A stretch of DNA of 22,721 nt from a virus: positions 1-22,721 of IMG/VR virus record IMGVR_UViG_3300010885_044726; one strand, 5' to 3'. The translations under genes and the position numbers were made by a program. Of the stretch, positions 1-7,331 are shown piece after piece. Within the stretch, counting starts at the first letter, position 1. Every line of letters begins with the position of its first letter. Below the pieces are notes generated by a model. It was not told the origin of the DNA and did not search any database. It was given only the letters and a program-made list of their open reading frames with translations.

Positions 1-2
1 GA

Positions 3-929
3 AATAAAAAGAAAATGGAACTTGATGCAGATAAATCACAAAAGGAAAAAACCCTTCGTGCATTGTCTGGTAAACTCACAGAATGTCCATCTTGTAAAAG
101 ACCTTTCGATGATCATAACTCTGATGAAATAGAAAACGAAAAAAAGGGTTTAAAAGATAGTATAAATGAACTATCAGTTCAAATCGAAAAGTTCTCCAAA
201 GCTATTAATAAAGTTAACTCTGATGTTTCTGAAATAAAAACTAAAGTTCGTGAAATAACAAAAGATGTTCAAAATCTTCAAAACGATCAACAGAAGTTTC
301 TTAAAAGCGAGATGGAAATAAACAATCTGCTTCAACAACTAGAAACTGTTCAAAACAGTGAAAATCCTTTTGGAGAGAAAATTCAAAAAGCTAAAGAAAG
401 ACTCGATAAATGTAAAGATCAGTTAGATGTTTTTATCAAAGAATCTAAACTTGCTAACATTGTTAAAGAAGGTGCATCACCAACAGGAATTAAAGCCCTT
501 GTTATAAAGAAAGTTATTAACCAATTAAACAATCGTATCAACCATTATCTTGTTCGTTTACATTCACCTTTTCGTATTTACTTTGATGAATTTTTTGAAG
601 AGAATTTTAAAAGTGTAAATGGTGAAGAATATTGTTATGGTAGTTTGAGTGGAGGAGAAGCGAAGCGTGTAGATTTTGCTATGCTTTTTGCATTTCGTGA
701 TATTCGTCGATTACAAAGCAATGTTCATATCAACCTAACAGTTATGGATGAACTTTTCGACAGTGCATTAGATAGCACAGGAATGAATGACATTATGGAA
801 CTTTTAAAAGAGAGTAAAGACGAATGTTTTATGGTGGTTACGCACAGACCAGATAATATCGACAATTATGGTTGTAGCATTATAGATCTAATCAAAGAAA
901 ACGGAGTTACGCTCTTGAATAACTCATAA
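3..929 (+). CDS. 46: Recombination endonuclease/ATPase subunit gp46 (SbcC/Rad50-like), C-terminal part, cut by window edge
   Basis: This is the C-terminal part of a Rad50/SbcC-type ATPase, which in T4 works with nuclease gp47 to resect DNA ends for recombination-dependent replication. The frame is open to the window edge, so the N-terminal ATPase lobe is missing here; the ATG at 15 is internal. Numbering from that Met, a zinc-hook CPSC lies at 24-27, followed by a Lys/Glu-rich coiled coil to about residue 150. The ABC signature LSGGE is at 211-215, the Walker B Asp-Glu (MDEL) at 245-246 with a D-loop after it, and the switch His (VTHRP) at 277. This order of motifs is diagnostic of the second half of the family. 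The gene reads toward the glycosyltransferase and polymerase genes. gp47 would be expected upstream, outside the window. Confidence 0.9.
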   Translation, partial: NKKKMELDADKSQKEKTLRALSGKLTECPSCKRPFDDHNSDEIENEKKGLKDSINELSVQIEKFSKAINKVNSDVSEIKTKVREITKDVQNLQNDQQKFLKSEMEINNLLQQLETVQNSENPFGEKIQKAKERLDKCKDQLDVFIKESKLANIVKEGASPTGIKALVIKKVINQLNNRINHYLVRLHSPFRIYFDEFFEENFKSVNGEEYCYGSLSGGEAKRVDFAMLFAFRDIRRLQSNVHINLTVMDELFDSALDSTGMNDIMELLKESKDECFMVVTHRPDNIDNYGCSIIDLIKENGVTLLNNS

Positions 930-943
930 GGTAGTTTTAAATA
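915..943 (+). promoter_or_regulatory. Sigma70-like promoter abutting the glycosyltransferase start
   Basis: The -35 is TTGAAT (915-920), the spacer is 17 bases, and the -10 is TAAATA (938-943). Only 6 bases separate the -10 from the ATG at 950, so the transcript would start at about the start codon. The -35 lies inside the end of gene 46. The -10 also matches the core of the T4-late-type octamer, so it could be read in either phase. Confidence 0.5.
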
Positions 944-949
944 TCTGAA

Positions 950-2302
950 ATGCCTACAATCGTTTCAAATAATGAAGTTAAAAAAGTTCCTAATGTAAAA
1001 CCATTAAATAATGGTCCGTCTAATAAGGCTGAATTTTCTAATATAATATTTCCTTTTAGAAATACATTTGGTCCTAAAATTTTTGGAGAATTGTCTCAAA
1101 AATTATCTCACTACTCTCCAAATAATAATGGTATAAAAATTCCAGTGCCAGGAGAAGGTTTGCCTAGAGTTATTCATTATTGTGCAGACCAAAGTGGTTG
1201 TGCTTTCTGGCGAATGATTTGGCCAGGAGATGAGCTTCTTGCCAACAATAAGGCAGTAATCATGACTCTTTATCAAATGGTTACAATAGGTCAATTTTAC
1301 GGAGGTATTGATGCAGTTCGTTTACAACGTCAATGCACAGAACCTCAACTTGAGTTTATCAAGTTCTTACGTTCTATTTCAGATCAATTGAAAAAAGAAA
1401 CAGGAAAAGGTTTTCGTATTATTTGGGAAGTGGATGATATTGTTTGCCCTGCGGTTGATATTCCAGACTATAATGTTTGTAAAACTGCATTTGAAGGCGA
1501 CACAGTTCATAACAATGTTAAGGAAATGATGAAGTATGTTGACGAGGTTACTGTTGTTTCTGAGCATATGCGTCAGCACTACAAGAAACATTTAGGGTTT
1601 GATAAAATTACTGTTATTCCAAACTATGCACCGAAAAGTTGGATTGATCGTGGATTTGATGAAAAATCTATTCTTAAAAAATATCGTCGTAAAGGAAAGC
1701 CTCGCGTGCTTTATGCAGGAAGCGGAACACACTTTGATGTATCAAACAAGGTTAATCAAAAAGATGACTTTGGACATGTGGTTGATAAAATTATACAAGA
1801 TATTACAATTCATAAAAAGTATGAATGGGTTTTCTTTGGAGCACTACCACTTAAACTAAGACAGTTTATTGGTAAAGGTATTGAGTTTCATCAGTGGACT
1901 TCTATTCTTGATTATCCACAAAAACTTCAAGAACTTGATGTGGACTTAACAATTGCACCTCTTCAAGATAATGTATTCTCTCGTTCAAAGGCTAACATCA
2001 AATTAACAGAAGCAGGAGTTCAAGGAATTCCTTGTATTGCACAAAATATCGACTGTTATAATTCAGATGGTTGGAAACTTCTTTTTGATAATGCAGATGA
2101 ACTGTTCCGTAAGATTGATCAAGTTTTAAAAACCGAAAATTCATATATAGCAGAGTGTCGCTTTGCTCGACAATATTCAGAAAAGTTTTTCTTACAAAAT
2201 CATCTTGATCAATATGTTCTTTTATATACAACAGAATATGGTGATGAAAAAAGAAAAGAGTGTGAATCTTTTCTATACAATAACAAAGAGCAATTCTTAT
2301 AA
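950..2302 (+). CDS. GT-B fold glycosyltransferase (GT4-like)
   Basis: Predicted to transfer a sugar from a nucleotide-sugar donor to an acceptor that the sequence does not reveal. The 450-residue protein has the two-domain GT-B pattern. The N-terminal part includes the strand IIWEVDDI (157-164) and VVSEHMRQ (202-209) leading to VIPNY (222-226). The C-terminal domain opens with RVLYAGSGTH (252-261). The donor-site helix reads IAPLQDNVFSRSKANIKLTE with Glu354, followed by GIPCIA, close to the glutamate motif of GT4 enzymes. The gene sits between recombination and polymerase genes and ends just before a terminator. The acceptor could be modified DNA, a host surface glycan or a phage protein. No base-hydroxymethylating enzyme is in the window, so DNA modification remains only a possibility. 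Confidence 0.75.
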   Translation: MPTIVSNNEVKKVPNVKPLNNGPSNKAEFSNIIFPFRNTFGPKIFGELSQKLSHYSPNNNGIKIPVPGEGLPRVIHYCADQSGCAFWRMIWPGDELLANNKAVIMTLYQMVTIGQFYGGIDAVRLQRQCTEPQLEFIKFLRSISDQLKKETGKGFRIIWEVDDIVCPAVDIPDYNVCKTAFEGDTVHNNVKEMMKYVDEVTVVSEHMRQHYKKHLGFDKITVIPNYAPKSWIDRGFDEKSILKKYRRKGKPRVLYAGSGTHFDVSNKVNQKDDFGHVVDKIIQDITIHKKYEWVFFGALPLKLRQFIGKGIEFHQWTSILDYPQKLQELDVDLTIAPLQDNVFSRSKANIKLTEAGVQGIPCIAQNIDCYNSDGWKLLFDNADELFRKIDQVLKTENSYIAECRFARQYSEKFFLQNHLDQYVLLYTTEYGDEKRKECESFLYNNKEQFL

Positions 2303-2309
2303 TAAAAAT

Positions 2310-2335
2310 CCCAGTTTAAAAACTGGGCTTTTTTC
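2310..2335 (+). terminator. Rho-independent terminator after the glycosyltransferase gene
   Basis: An 8-bp perfect stem (cccagttt 2310-2317 with aaactggg 2320-2327) is followed by a T-rich run at 2329-2334. It starts 7 bases after the stop codon. The T run touches the -35 box of the polymerase promoter. Confidence 0.85.
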
Positions 2336-2363
2336 TTGCAATCGTAAGGCAGAGTGATATAGT
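2336..2363 (+). promoter_or_regulatory. Sigma70-like promoter for DNA polymerase
   Basis: The -35 is TTGCAA (2336-2341), the spacer is 16 bases and the -10 is TATAGT (2358-2363), 8 bases before the ATG at 2372. An alternative -10, TAGTAT at 2360-2365, gives an 18-base spacer. Either way the mRNA would have almost no leader. Confidence 0.6.
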
Positions 2364-2371
2364 ATTGGTGT

Positions 2372-4951
2372 ATGCTAAGAAACATTTATTACGACAAGAA
2401 GAAATCAACAATTCATCACTGGTTATACGAAGATAACGGTGAGCCTCTTCATAGAAAGATTCATTTCAAACCATACATTTATGTAAAAGCTGTTGATAAA
2501 AAAAGAGTTCATGGATTTGGTATTGATGGTGAGGAATTAACTAAAATGGAATTTTCTTCCGAATGGGATAGAAATGACTTTCTTAAAACTTATAGGGGTC
2601 AAGTATATTTCAATCTTCCTGCAACACAGCAATATCTGTTAGAAAACTACTATACAAAAGATATTCAAGAACTTACAAGCTTTCCATTAAGAACGTTCTA
2701 CTATGACATTGAGGTTGTAGCAGATGAGTTTCCTGATCCAAAAGATGCGAAGTTTCCTTTAACATCTATTACAATTTACGATAGCTTCTCAAAAAAATAT
2801 TATGTATGGGGCGTTAAACCATATGACAGTTATTCTTGTAAAGATCATTTAAAAGATATTGAACCAGAAGAAATTCGATACAGTTATTGTCCGACAGAAA
2901 AAGAATTACTTTCACAGTTCTTAAAGTTCTGGAGAAAAAACTTTCCTGATCTTGTTGTAGGATATAACTCTTATTCTTTCGACTTACCATACATTGTTCA
3001 TCGTATTGAAAAAATTTTTGGTGAAGGTGAATCAGCTAAACTATCTCCTATTGGCAATATTTATGGTCATGAGAAGGAAAACAAATTTGCACAAACATAC
3101 ACCGAATATACTATTGCAGGAGTTTCACACTTAGATTATCTGGTTCTTTACAAGACGTTTACTCCTGGCGAAAGAGAGAGTGATTCGTTAGGTTTTGTTT
3201 GCAAAGAAGAACTTGGTGTAGGAAAGCTTGATTATGGCGATACATCTCTTAAAGACTTGTCTGAAAGTGATTGGAATCGTTTTATTAATTATAACATTTG
3301 GGACGTTAAGATTATGGTTCTTCTTGAAGAAAAAAAGAAGTATTTGAGTATTGCTGTATTCTCTGCATTTAGTGGTTTTTGCAACATTGACAAAGCTCTT
3401 GGTAAAGTTGCAATTATTGAAGGTATTGTTGCAAAGCAAGGATTACTAAAAAACCAATTTATTACAACACAAGATAACGGTGAACACCAAAAGATTCCCG
3501 GTGGTTATGTTAAGAATCCTGAAATTGGAATGTATGAGAATGTTATAGTTATGGATTTAAATTCGCTTTATCCTAACACTATTATTACTTTGAATATTTC
3601 ACCAGAAACAAAGGTTGGTCGAATTGAAAACGAGGACGATAAGATTGTTGCAGTTTATCTTTATAAGAAAAAACAAATGGTTGATATTCCAAAAGAACGT
3701 TTTAAGGAAATTTTAAAAAGTAAAAATTGGTGTGTTAGTGCAGCAGGAATTATTTTTGATCAAAACAAAAAAGGTCTTTGTGCAGAGTTTGCAGATGATT
3801 TATATAAGAAGCGTAAATTTGTAAAAAATAAGATGCTTGCTATTGAAACTAAATTATCTGATATGGATAAAAGTAGTTCTGAATATATTTCACAAAAACG
3901 ACTAGCAGATCAATTAGATACAGAGCAATATCTCTACAAGATTTTATTAAATTCTACATATGGAGTTCTTGCTAATCGTTTCTTTGCTCTTTATGATTTA
4001 GATTGTGCAAAAAGTATTACACTTACAGGTCAAGCACTTATTCGTCAAAGTGAAAAAATAGCAAACGAATATATGCGGAAAGAATGGAATCTCTCTGAGA
4101 AAGATCGTGTTGTTGCAGAAGATACAGATTCTGCAATTCTTTCGATTGATGACATTCTTAAAACTATGAATGCAACAATCGTAGATGACAATGGAGACTT
4201 GACTAAAGAATTTATTGAAATCGAAAATAAGATTTCTGAAAATCTAAATAAAGGAGTTGTTCAATGGGCAATAGAAACACTTAATACAACTGACTGTCGA
4301 TTTGAATTTAAGCGTGAAAGTGCATGTCCTAAAGCAATTTGGGTTGCAAAAAAACATTATGTTATGCACATTCGAAATTCAGAAGGTGTAAAAATGGACA
4401 AGTTAAAATATAAAGGATTGTCTGTTGTTAAAAGCACTTATTCTGATAGTACAAAAGATATTACAAAGAATATCGTAAAAGGTATTTTTACTGCGGTAGA
4501 TAAAAAGAAAGCTGATGAAACATTTTTCAAGTCTTATGAAAAGTTTTTTGAGCTACCTACAAAAGACGTTTCTGTACGTTCGTCTATTAAAGTATTAAAC
4601 CAATATAAGAACGGTGGAGGCTTTAATACTGCAAAAGGATGCCCTGCACATGTAAAATATGCGATTTATTATAACGAATTGCTGAAAATACTTAATCTCT
4701 CTAATAAATATCCATTGATTACAGAAGGTTCGAAAATTAAATTAGTTGCGGTAGCACAAAACAAATATGGCATTGCAGGCATTGCATATCTTGATGAATT
4801 ACCAATCGAGTTTGGTTTAGTTCCTGATAAAATTAAAATGTTTGAAAAATGTGTTGTGAAATGTCTCACTCCGATTTTTGATGCATTAAAATGGAATGTA
4901 CCAGACCCTAAAAAACAACATGAAATTTCGTTGGAAGACCTTTTTGGATAA
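2372..4951 (+). CDS. 43: Family B DNA polymerase gp43
   Basis: Replicative DNA polymerase with 3'-5' proofreading, 859 residues against 898 in T4. The exonuclease motifs are YYDIEV (Asp112, Glu114), GYNSYSFDLP (Asn199, Asp204) and NIWDV (Asp311). The polymerase motifs are MDLNSLYP (Asp395), KILLNSTYG (Lys523, Asn527) and DTDS (Asp584, Asp586), followed by AKKHYV. Motif C is preceded by AlaGlu where T4 has Gly before the Asp. The C-terminus SLEDLFG resembles the short clamp-binding tail of T4 gp43 and should dock on the sliding clamp, which may be the product of 11255-11995. No intein or intron interrupts it. The start is the ATG just downstream of the promoter and gives a T4-like N-terminus. 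The next gene begins inside its 3' end. Confidence 0.97.
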   Translation: MLRNIYYDKKKSTIHHWLYEDNGEPLHRKIHFKPYIYVKAVDKKRVHGFGIDGEELTKMEFSSEWDRNDFLKTYRGQVYFNLPATQQYLLENYYTKDIQELTSFPLRTFYYDIEVVADEFPDPKDAKFPLTSITIYDSFSKKYYVWGVKPYDSYSCKDHLKDIEPEEIRYSYCPTEKELLSQFLKFWRKNFPDLVVGYNSYSFDLPYIVHRIEKIFGEGESAKLSPIGNIYGHEKENKFAQTYTEYTIAGVSHLDYLVLYKTFTPGERESDSLGFVCKEELGVGKLDYGDTSLKDLSESDWNRFINYNIWDVKIMVLLEEKKKYLSIAVFSAFSGFCNIDKALGKVAIIEGIVAKQGLLKNQFITTQDNGEHQKIPGGYVKNPEIGMYENVIVMDLNSLYPNTIITLNISPETKVGRIENEDDKIVAVYLYKKKQMVDIPKERFKEILKSKNWCVSAAGIIFDQNKKGLCAEFADDLYKKRKFVKNKMLAIETKLSDMDKSSSEYISQKRLADQLDTEQYLYKILLNSTYGVLANRFFALYDLDCAKSITLTGQALIRQSEKIANEYMRKEWNLSEKDRVVAEDTDSAILSIDDILKTMNATIVDDNGDLTKEFIEIENKISENLNKGVVQWAIETLNTTDCRFEFKRESACPKAIWVAKKHYVMHIRNSEGVKMDKLKYKGLSVVKSTYSDSTKDITKNIVKGIFTAVDKKKADETFFKSYEKFFELPTKDVSVRSSIKVLNQYKNGGGFNTAKGCPAHVKYAIYYNELLKILNLSNKYPLITEGSKIKLVAVAQNKYGIAGIAYLDELPIEFGLVPDKIKMFEKCVVKCLTPIFDALKWNVPDPKKQHEISLEDLFG

Positions 4952-5201
4952 AACTAAAAGGTTTTATAACATCATATTTAATCAAAGAGCTATAGAGGAA
5001 ATACGAAAAGATTATTTCGGTGGTCTTTGGATTTCTAAAGAAGAATTAGTTCGTTTACTAGAATACGAAGAGAAACAATTTATACAGAATTATTCAAATC
5101 TTCAAAGAGAATATAATGATATGTTGTCATATTTTAATATGAATGCATTATCAAATTATACACTTTTAGAAAGAAAATATCAAGGAACTTTAAAAAAGTA
5201 A
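4920..5201 (+). CDS. Small hypothetical protein overlapping the end of gene 43
   Basis: I do not recognise this family. The frame starts inside the polymerase gene: the ATG at 4920 gives 93 residues and a 32-base overlap, and an earlier in-frame ATG at 4896 would give 101. No Shine-Dalgarno sequence is visible, so translation is probably coupled to the polymerase. The protein is basic at its N-terminus (MKFRWKTFLDKTKR). It then looks like a small helical protein (EEIRKDY, SKEELVRLLEYEEKQ) and ends in Lys-Lys. A short promoter region for the next gene follows it. Confidence 0.6.
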   Translation: MKFRWKTFLDKTKRFYNIIFNQRAIEEIRKDYFGGLWISKEELVRLLEYEEKQFIQNYSNLQREYNDMLSYFNMNALSNYTLLERKYQGTLKK

Positions 5202-5210
5202 GATTTTCTC

Positions 5211-5239
5211 TTGAAATCCTTGAGTTATTTCAGTTAATA
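5211..5239 (+). promoter_or_regulatory. Sigma70-like promoter before the 5245 gene
   Basis: The -35 is TTGAAA (5211-5216), the spacer is 17 bases and the -10 is TTAATA (5234-5239). Only 5 bases lie between the -10 and the ATG at 5245, so a leaderless transcript is expected. Confidence 0.55.
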
Positions 5240-5244
5240 CTTTC

Positions 5245-5628
5245 ATGGAAGAAAAAGTAATAGGTATCCTTAAAAATGTCAGTGAACTAATTGTTGCTAC
5301 TCTTGTCGAAGAAACCGACAGTGTAATAAAAGTCAAAAATCCTGCCTTTTTAGGCATTAGTGGTCAAAATAATCAAATCAATATCAATTTCATTCCTCTT
5401 GAAATGTTGAGTCTTCAGCCTAGCGTTAATGTTAGGAATCTACTCGCAAATCAAACGGAAGAATTAATTTACACTTTTGATAAAAATTCAGTGCTTCATA
5501 GCGGTTTGGATCTTGCTCAAAATGTAATTGATAATTATAAAAATTTAACAAATGGTAAAAGCGATGCACCGTCTCAAACACCAGTTAGTAACAAAAGTGC
5601 AGAAGATAACATTATAAAACTATTTTAA
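5245..5628 (+). CDS. Conserved-looking small protein, possible Sm-like fold, with a flexible C-terminal tail
   Basis: This is a 127-residue protein. The first 80 or so residues read as a small beta barrel: strands around VIGILKNVSELIVATLVEE, then IKVKNPAFLGI, then ININFIPLEML. This layout reminds me of small Sm-like proteins of unknown role found near replication genes in other T4-like phages, but I cannot confirm it. A helix (LAQNVIDNYKNL) follows, then a Ser/Pro/Asn-rich linker ending in the hydrophobic tip NIIKLF. That tip could be a peptide for docking on a partner, in the way T4 clamp-binding proteins end in short hydrophobic motifs. It has its own promoter and is followed after 3 bases by the next gene. 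Confidence 0.6.
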   Translation: MEEKVIGILKNVSELIVATLVEETDSVIKVKNPAFLGISGQNNQININFIPLEMLSLQPSVNVRNLLANQTEELIYTFDKNSVLHSGLDLAQNVIDNYKNLTNGKSDAPSQTPVSNKSAEDNIIKLF

Positions 5629-5631
5629 TAT

Positions 5632-5886
5632 ATGAGTGAAGATAAACAAAAATCAGAATCAAAAATTTTAGAATATAATCTTTTTACATCAATTGTTGGA
5701 AATTATAATGGTTTTCCAGTTCAATTTTGCCTAAAGGAATTTTTAGGTTGGGATGATTCTAAGATTAAAACTTTTTTGAAAGAATATAAAAAATCAAAAA
5801 AAGCAAGAGATAAAGAATACCTTAGAAGTTCAATATCTTGCACAGCATCTAATTGTTGTGGCAGTGATTCAGTAACCCAAGGTTAA
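5632..5886 (+). CDS. Small hypothetical protein with a C-terminal cysteine cluster
   Basis: An 84-residue protein that I do not recognise. It is highly charged: the N-terminus MSEDKQKSESK is followed by a hydrophobic middle (NLFTSIVGNYNGFPVQFCLKEF), a Lys-rich helix (KTFLKEYKKSKKARDKE) and a tail with three cysteines in CTASNCC. The start follows the previous stop by only 3 bases (TAA-TAT-ATG), and there is no convincing promoter or Shine-Dalgarno sequence, so it is probably translated from the same mRNA by coupling. A strong terminator lies 25 bases downstream, making it the last gene of the block that includes the 5245 gene. Confidence 0.6.
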   Translation: MSEDKQKSESKILEYNLFTSIVGNYNGFPVQFCLKEFLGWDDSKIKTFLKEYKKSKKARDKEYLRSSISCTASNCCGSDSVTQG

Positions 5887-5910
5887 TTTTTTGTAAAAGA
5901 GTGTATTTAA

Positions 5911-5946
5911 AAACGAGAAGGAAAGTTCCTTCTCGTTTTTTTTTTT
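5911..5946 (+). terminator. Strong rho-independent terminator before uvsX
   Basis: A perfect 13-bp stem (aaacgagaaggaa 5911-5923 with its complement at 5926-5938) has a run of 11 T from 5936 to 5946. It ends the block of small genes after gene 43. The T run nearly touches the -35 of the uvsX promoter. Confidence 0.93.
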
Positions 5947-5947
5947 C

Positions 5948-5976
5948 TTGAAAAAGGCATACAAGTATGGTATATT
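5948..5976 (+). promoter_or_regulatory. Sigma70-like promoter for uvsX
   Basis: The -35 is TTGAAA (5948-5953), the spacer is exactly 17 bases and the -10 is TATATT (5971-5976). The -10 ends 7 bases before the ATG at 5984, so the expected start site falls at or next to the start codon. Confidence 0.7.
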
Positions 5977-5983
5977 GTAATGT

Positions 5984-6991
5984 ATGTCAGACTTACTTAA
6001 AAAACTCAGAAAAAATACAATCCTAAAACCAGAAACATTAAAGAATAGCAGATATTTTACAGACGAAAAGTTTATCAGAACAAATGTTCCTCTTTTAAAT
6101 CTTGCATTATCAGGTAAATTAGATGGTGGATTACCTAAAGGTATTGTTCAAATTGCTGCACCACCAAAGCACTTTAAAACTAATTTCATGATTGAAATTA
6201 TGAAAGGCTTTCAAAAAGAAAATGAAGGACATGACTATATTATAGTTCTTTATGATAGTGAGCTTGGAAGTACACCAGCTTATTTTGAAAAGGCAGGGGT
6301 AGATACAGAACGTATTGATCATCGTCCAATTCGCTCTGTTGAAGATTTAAAAGCAGACGTTGCAAATCTTATGGAAGATATTTCCGAAGGTGATCGAGTA
6401 TTGATTTGTGTTGACTCTATTGGTATGCTTCGTTCTTTAAAAGAAACCGAAGATGCAAAAGACAACAAACAAGTTGCTGATATGACAAGAGCAAAACAGC
6501 TTAAATCATTTTTCCGTATTATTACAGGAGAAGCAGCAATTAAGCAGATTCCGATGATTATTGTAAATCACTCTTATCAAACACAAGAAATGTATTCGAA
6601 AGAAGTTGCAGCAGGTGGACGAGGCGCACAATATGCAGCACATACTCTTCTCTTTATTACAAAAGCACAAGAGAAAGAAAAGATAGAAGGTAAAGACTCT
6701 CTTGCAGGCTTTCAATTTACCCTTGTGGCTGGATTGTCGCGATACGTGCGTGAGAACGCTAAATTCCCTGTTTCTGTGCGATTTGGAGAGGGTGTAGATC
6801 GTTACTCTGGCATCTTTGATCTTGCAGTTGAACTAAACTTTATTGACAATCCTAAACAGGGTTGGTACACGATTAAAGGTGAAGAAAAACAACGTCGTCG
6901 TGCAGACATTGAAGAAGATGATGAACTTATGGAATCGTTTATAAGCAATAAAGATTTTTGCAGTGCAGTAGAAAAGAAATATACTCTCTAG
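5984..6991 (+). CDS. uvsX: RecA-like recombination protein UvsX
   Basis: A strand-exchange ATPase that forms filaments on single-stranded DNA and drives recombination-dependent replication together with gp32 and a mediator. It is 335 residues. The P-loop is APPKHFKT (59-66); the family already departs from the standard GxxxxGKT by having Phe-Lys near its end, and here the first Gly is also Ala. YDSELGS (catalytic Glu93) and the Walker B LICVDSIG (Asp144) follow. IVNHSYQTQEMYSKEVAAGG is the region of the DNA-binding L2 loop. The acidic run IEEDDELMES lies near the C-terminus. The start is the ATG directly after the promoter, and it is the first gene after a strong terminator. Confidence 0.93.
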   Translation: MSDLLKKLRKNTILKPETLKNSRYFTDEKFIRTNVPLLNLALSGKLDGGLPKGIVQIAAPPKHFKTNFMIEIMKGFQKENEGHDYIIVLYDSELGSTPAYFEKAGVDTERIDHRPIRSVEDLKADVANLMEDISEGDRVLICVDSIGMLRSLKETEDAKDNKQVADMTRAKQLKSFFRIITGEAAIKQIPMIIVNHSYQTQEMYSKEVAAGGRGAQYAAHTLLFITKAQEKEKIEGKDSLAGFQFTLVAGLSRYVRENAKFPVSVRFGEGVDRYSGIFDLAVELNFIDNPKQGWYTIKGEEKQRRRADIEEDDELMESFISNKDFCSAVEKKYTL

Positions 6992-6997
6992 TAAATA
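6969..6997 (+). promoter_or_regulatory. Weak promoter candidate before the 7003 gene
   Basis: TAGAAA (6969-6974) lies 17 bases before TAAATA (6992-6997), which ends 5 bases before the ATG at 7003. The -35 is poor. The octamer AGTAAATA (6990-6997) is identical to the late-type box before the gene at 16541-17584, so late control is an alternative. Confidence 0.4.
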
Positions 6998-7002
6998 GAG
7001 AC

Positions 7003-7290
7003 ATGATTGAAGCAGTTATTAAATCAAGCGGAACTATTATAGGTAAACCTGTAATTAACAGAGTTATCATCGAAAATGAAGGTGATGTAGCTGTTCGTCG
7101 TAAAGATGATGAAACAGGTAAGATTGAACAGTTTACTATTGGTGAACTGTTCAATTCTTATAATAAGAAATCATCATATCGTAAAAATGAACCAGATCCT
7201 TCTTTGTTTGAAGAATGGTTTAGCAACAAATTTTTAAAAGGAAGAAACTTGGAAAGTCGAGTTATAAGCATACAGTTTTATAAAACTTAA
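7003..7290 (+). CDS. Small hypothetical protein between uvsX and gene 41
   Basis: A 95-residue protein that I do not recognise from sequence. The ATG at 7003 is chosen over a TTG further upstream because it lies 5 bases after a TAAATA box, as in the neighbours, and does not overlap uvsX. The first half looks like beta strands (TIIGKPVINRVIIENEGDVAVRRKDD). The second half has helical parts (FTIGELFNSY, SLFEEWFSNKFL) and is basic. In T4 the gene between uvsX and 41 is gene 40, a head-vertex assembly factor of similar size. Shared position is the only link, and I see no clear sequence match. Confidence 0.6.
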   Translation: MIEAVIKSSGTIIGKPVINRVIIENEGDVAVRRKDDETGKIEQFTIGELFNSYNKKSSYRKNEPDPSLFEEWFSNKFLKGRNLESRVISIQFYKT

Positions 7291-7297
7291 CTATAAC

Positions 7298-7326
7298 TTG
7301 ACTTATCCTTTTAAATATAGGATAAT
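7298..7326 (+). promoter_or_regulatory. Sigma70-like promoter for the gp41 helicase
   Basis: The -35 is TTGACT (7298-7303), the spacer is 17 bases and the -10 is GATAAT (7321-7326), one of the best matches in the window. Only 5 bases follow before the ATG at 7332, so +1 should fall on the start codon. Confidence 0.72.
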
Positions 7327-7331
7327 CATAC

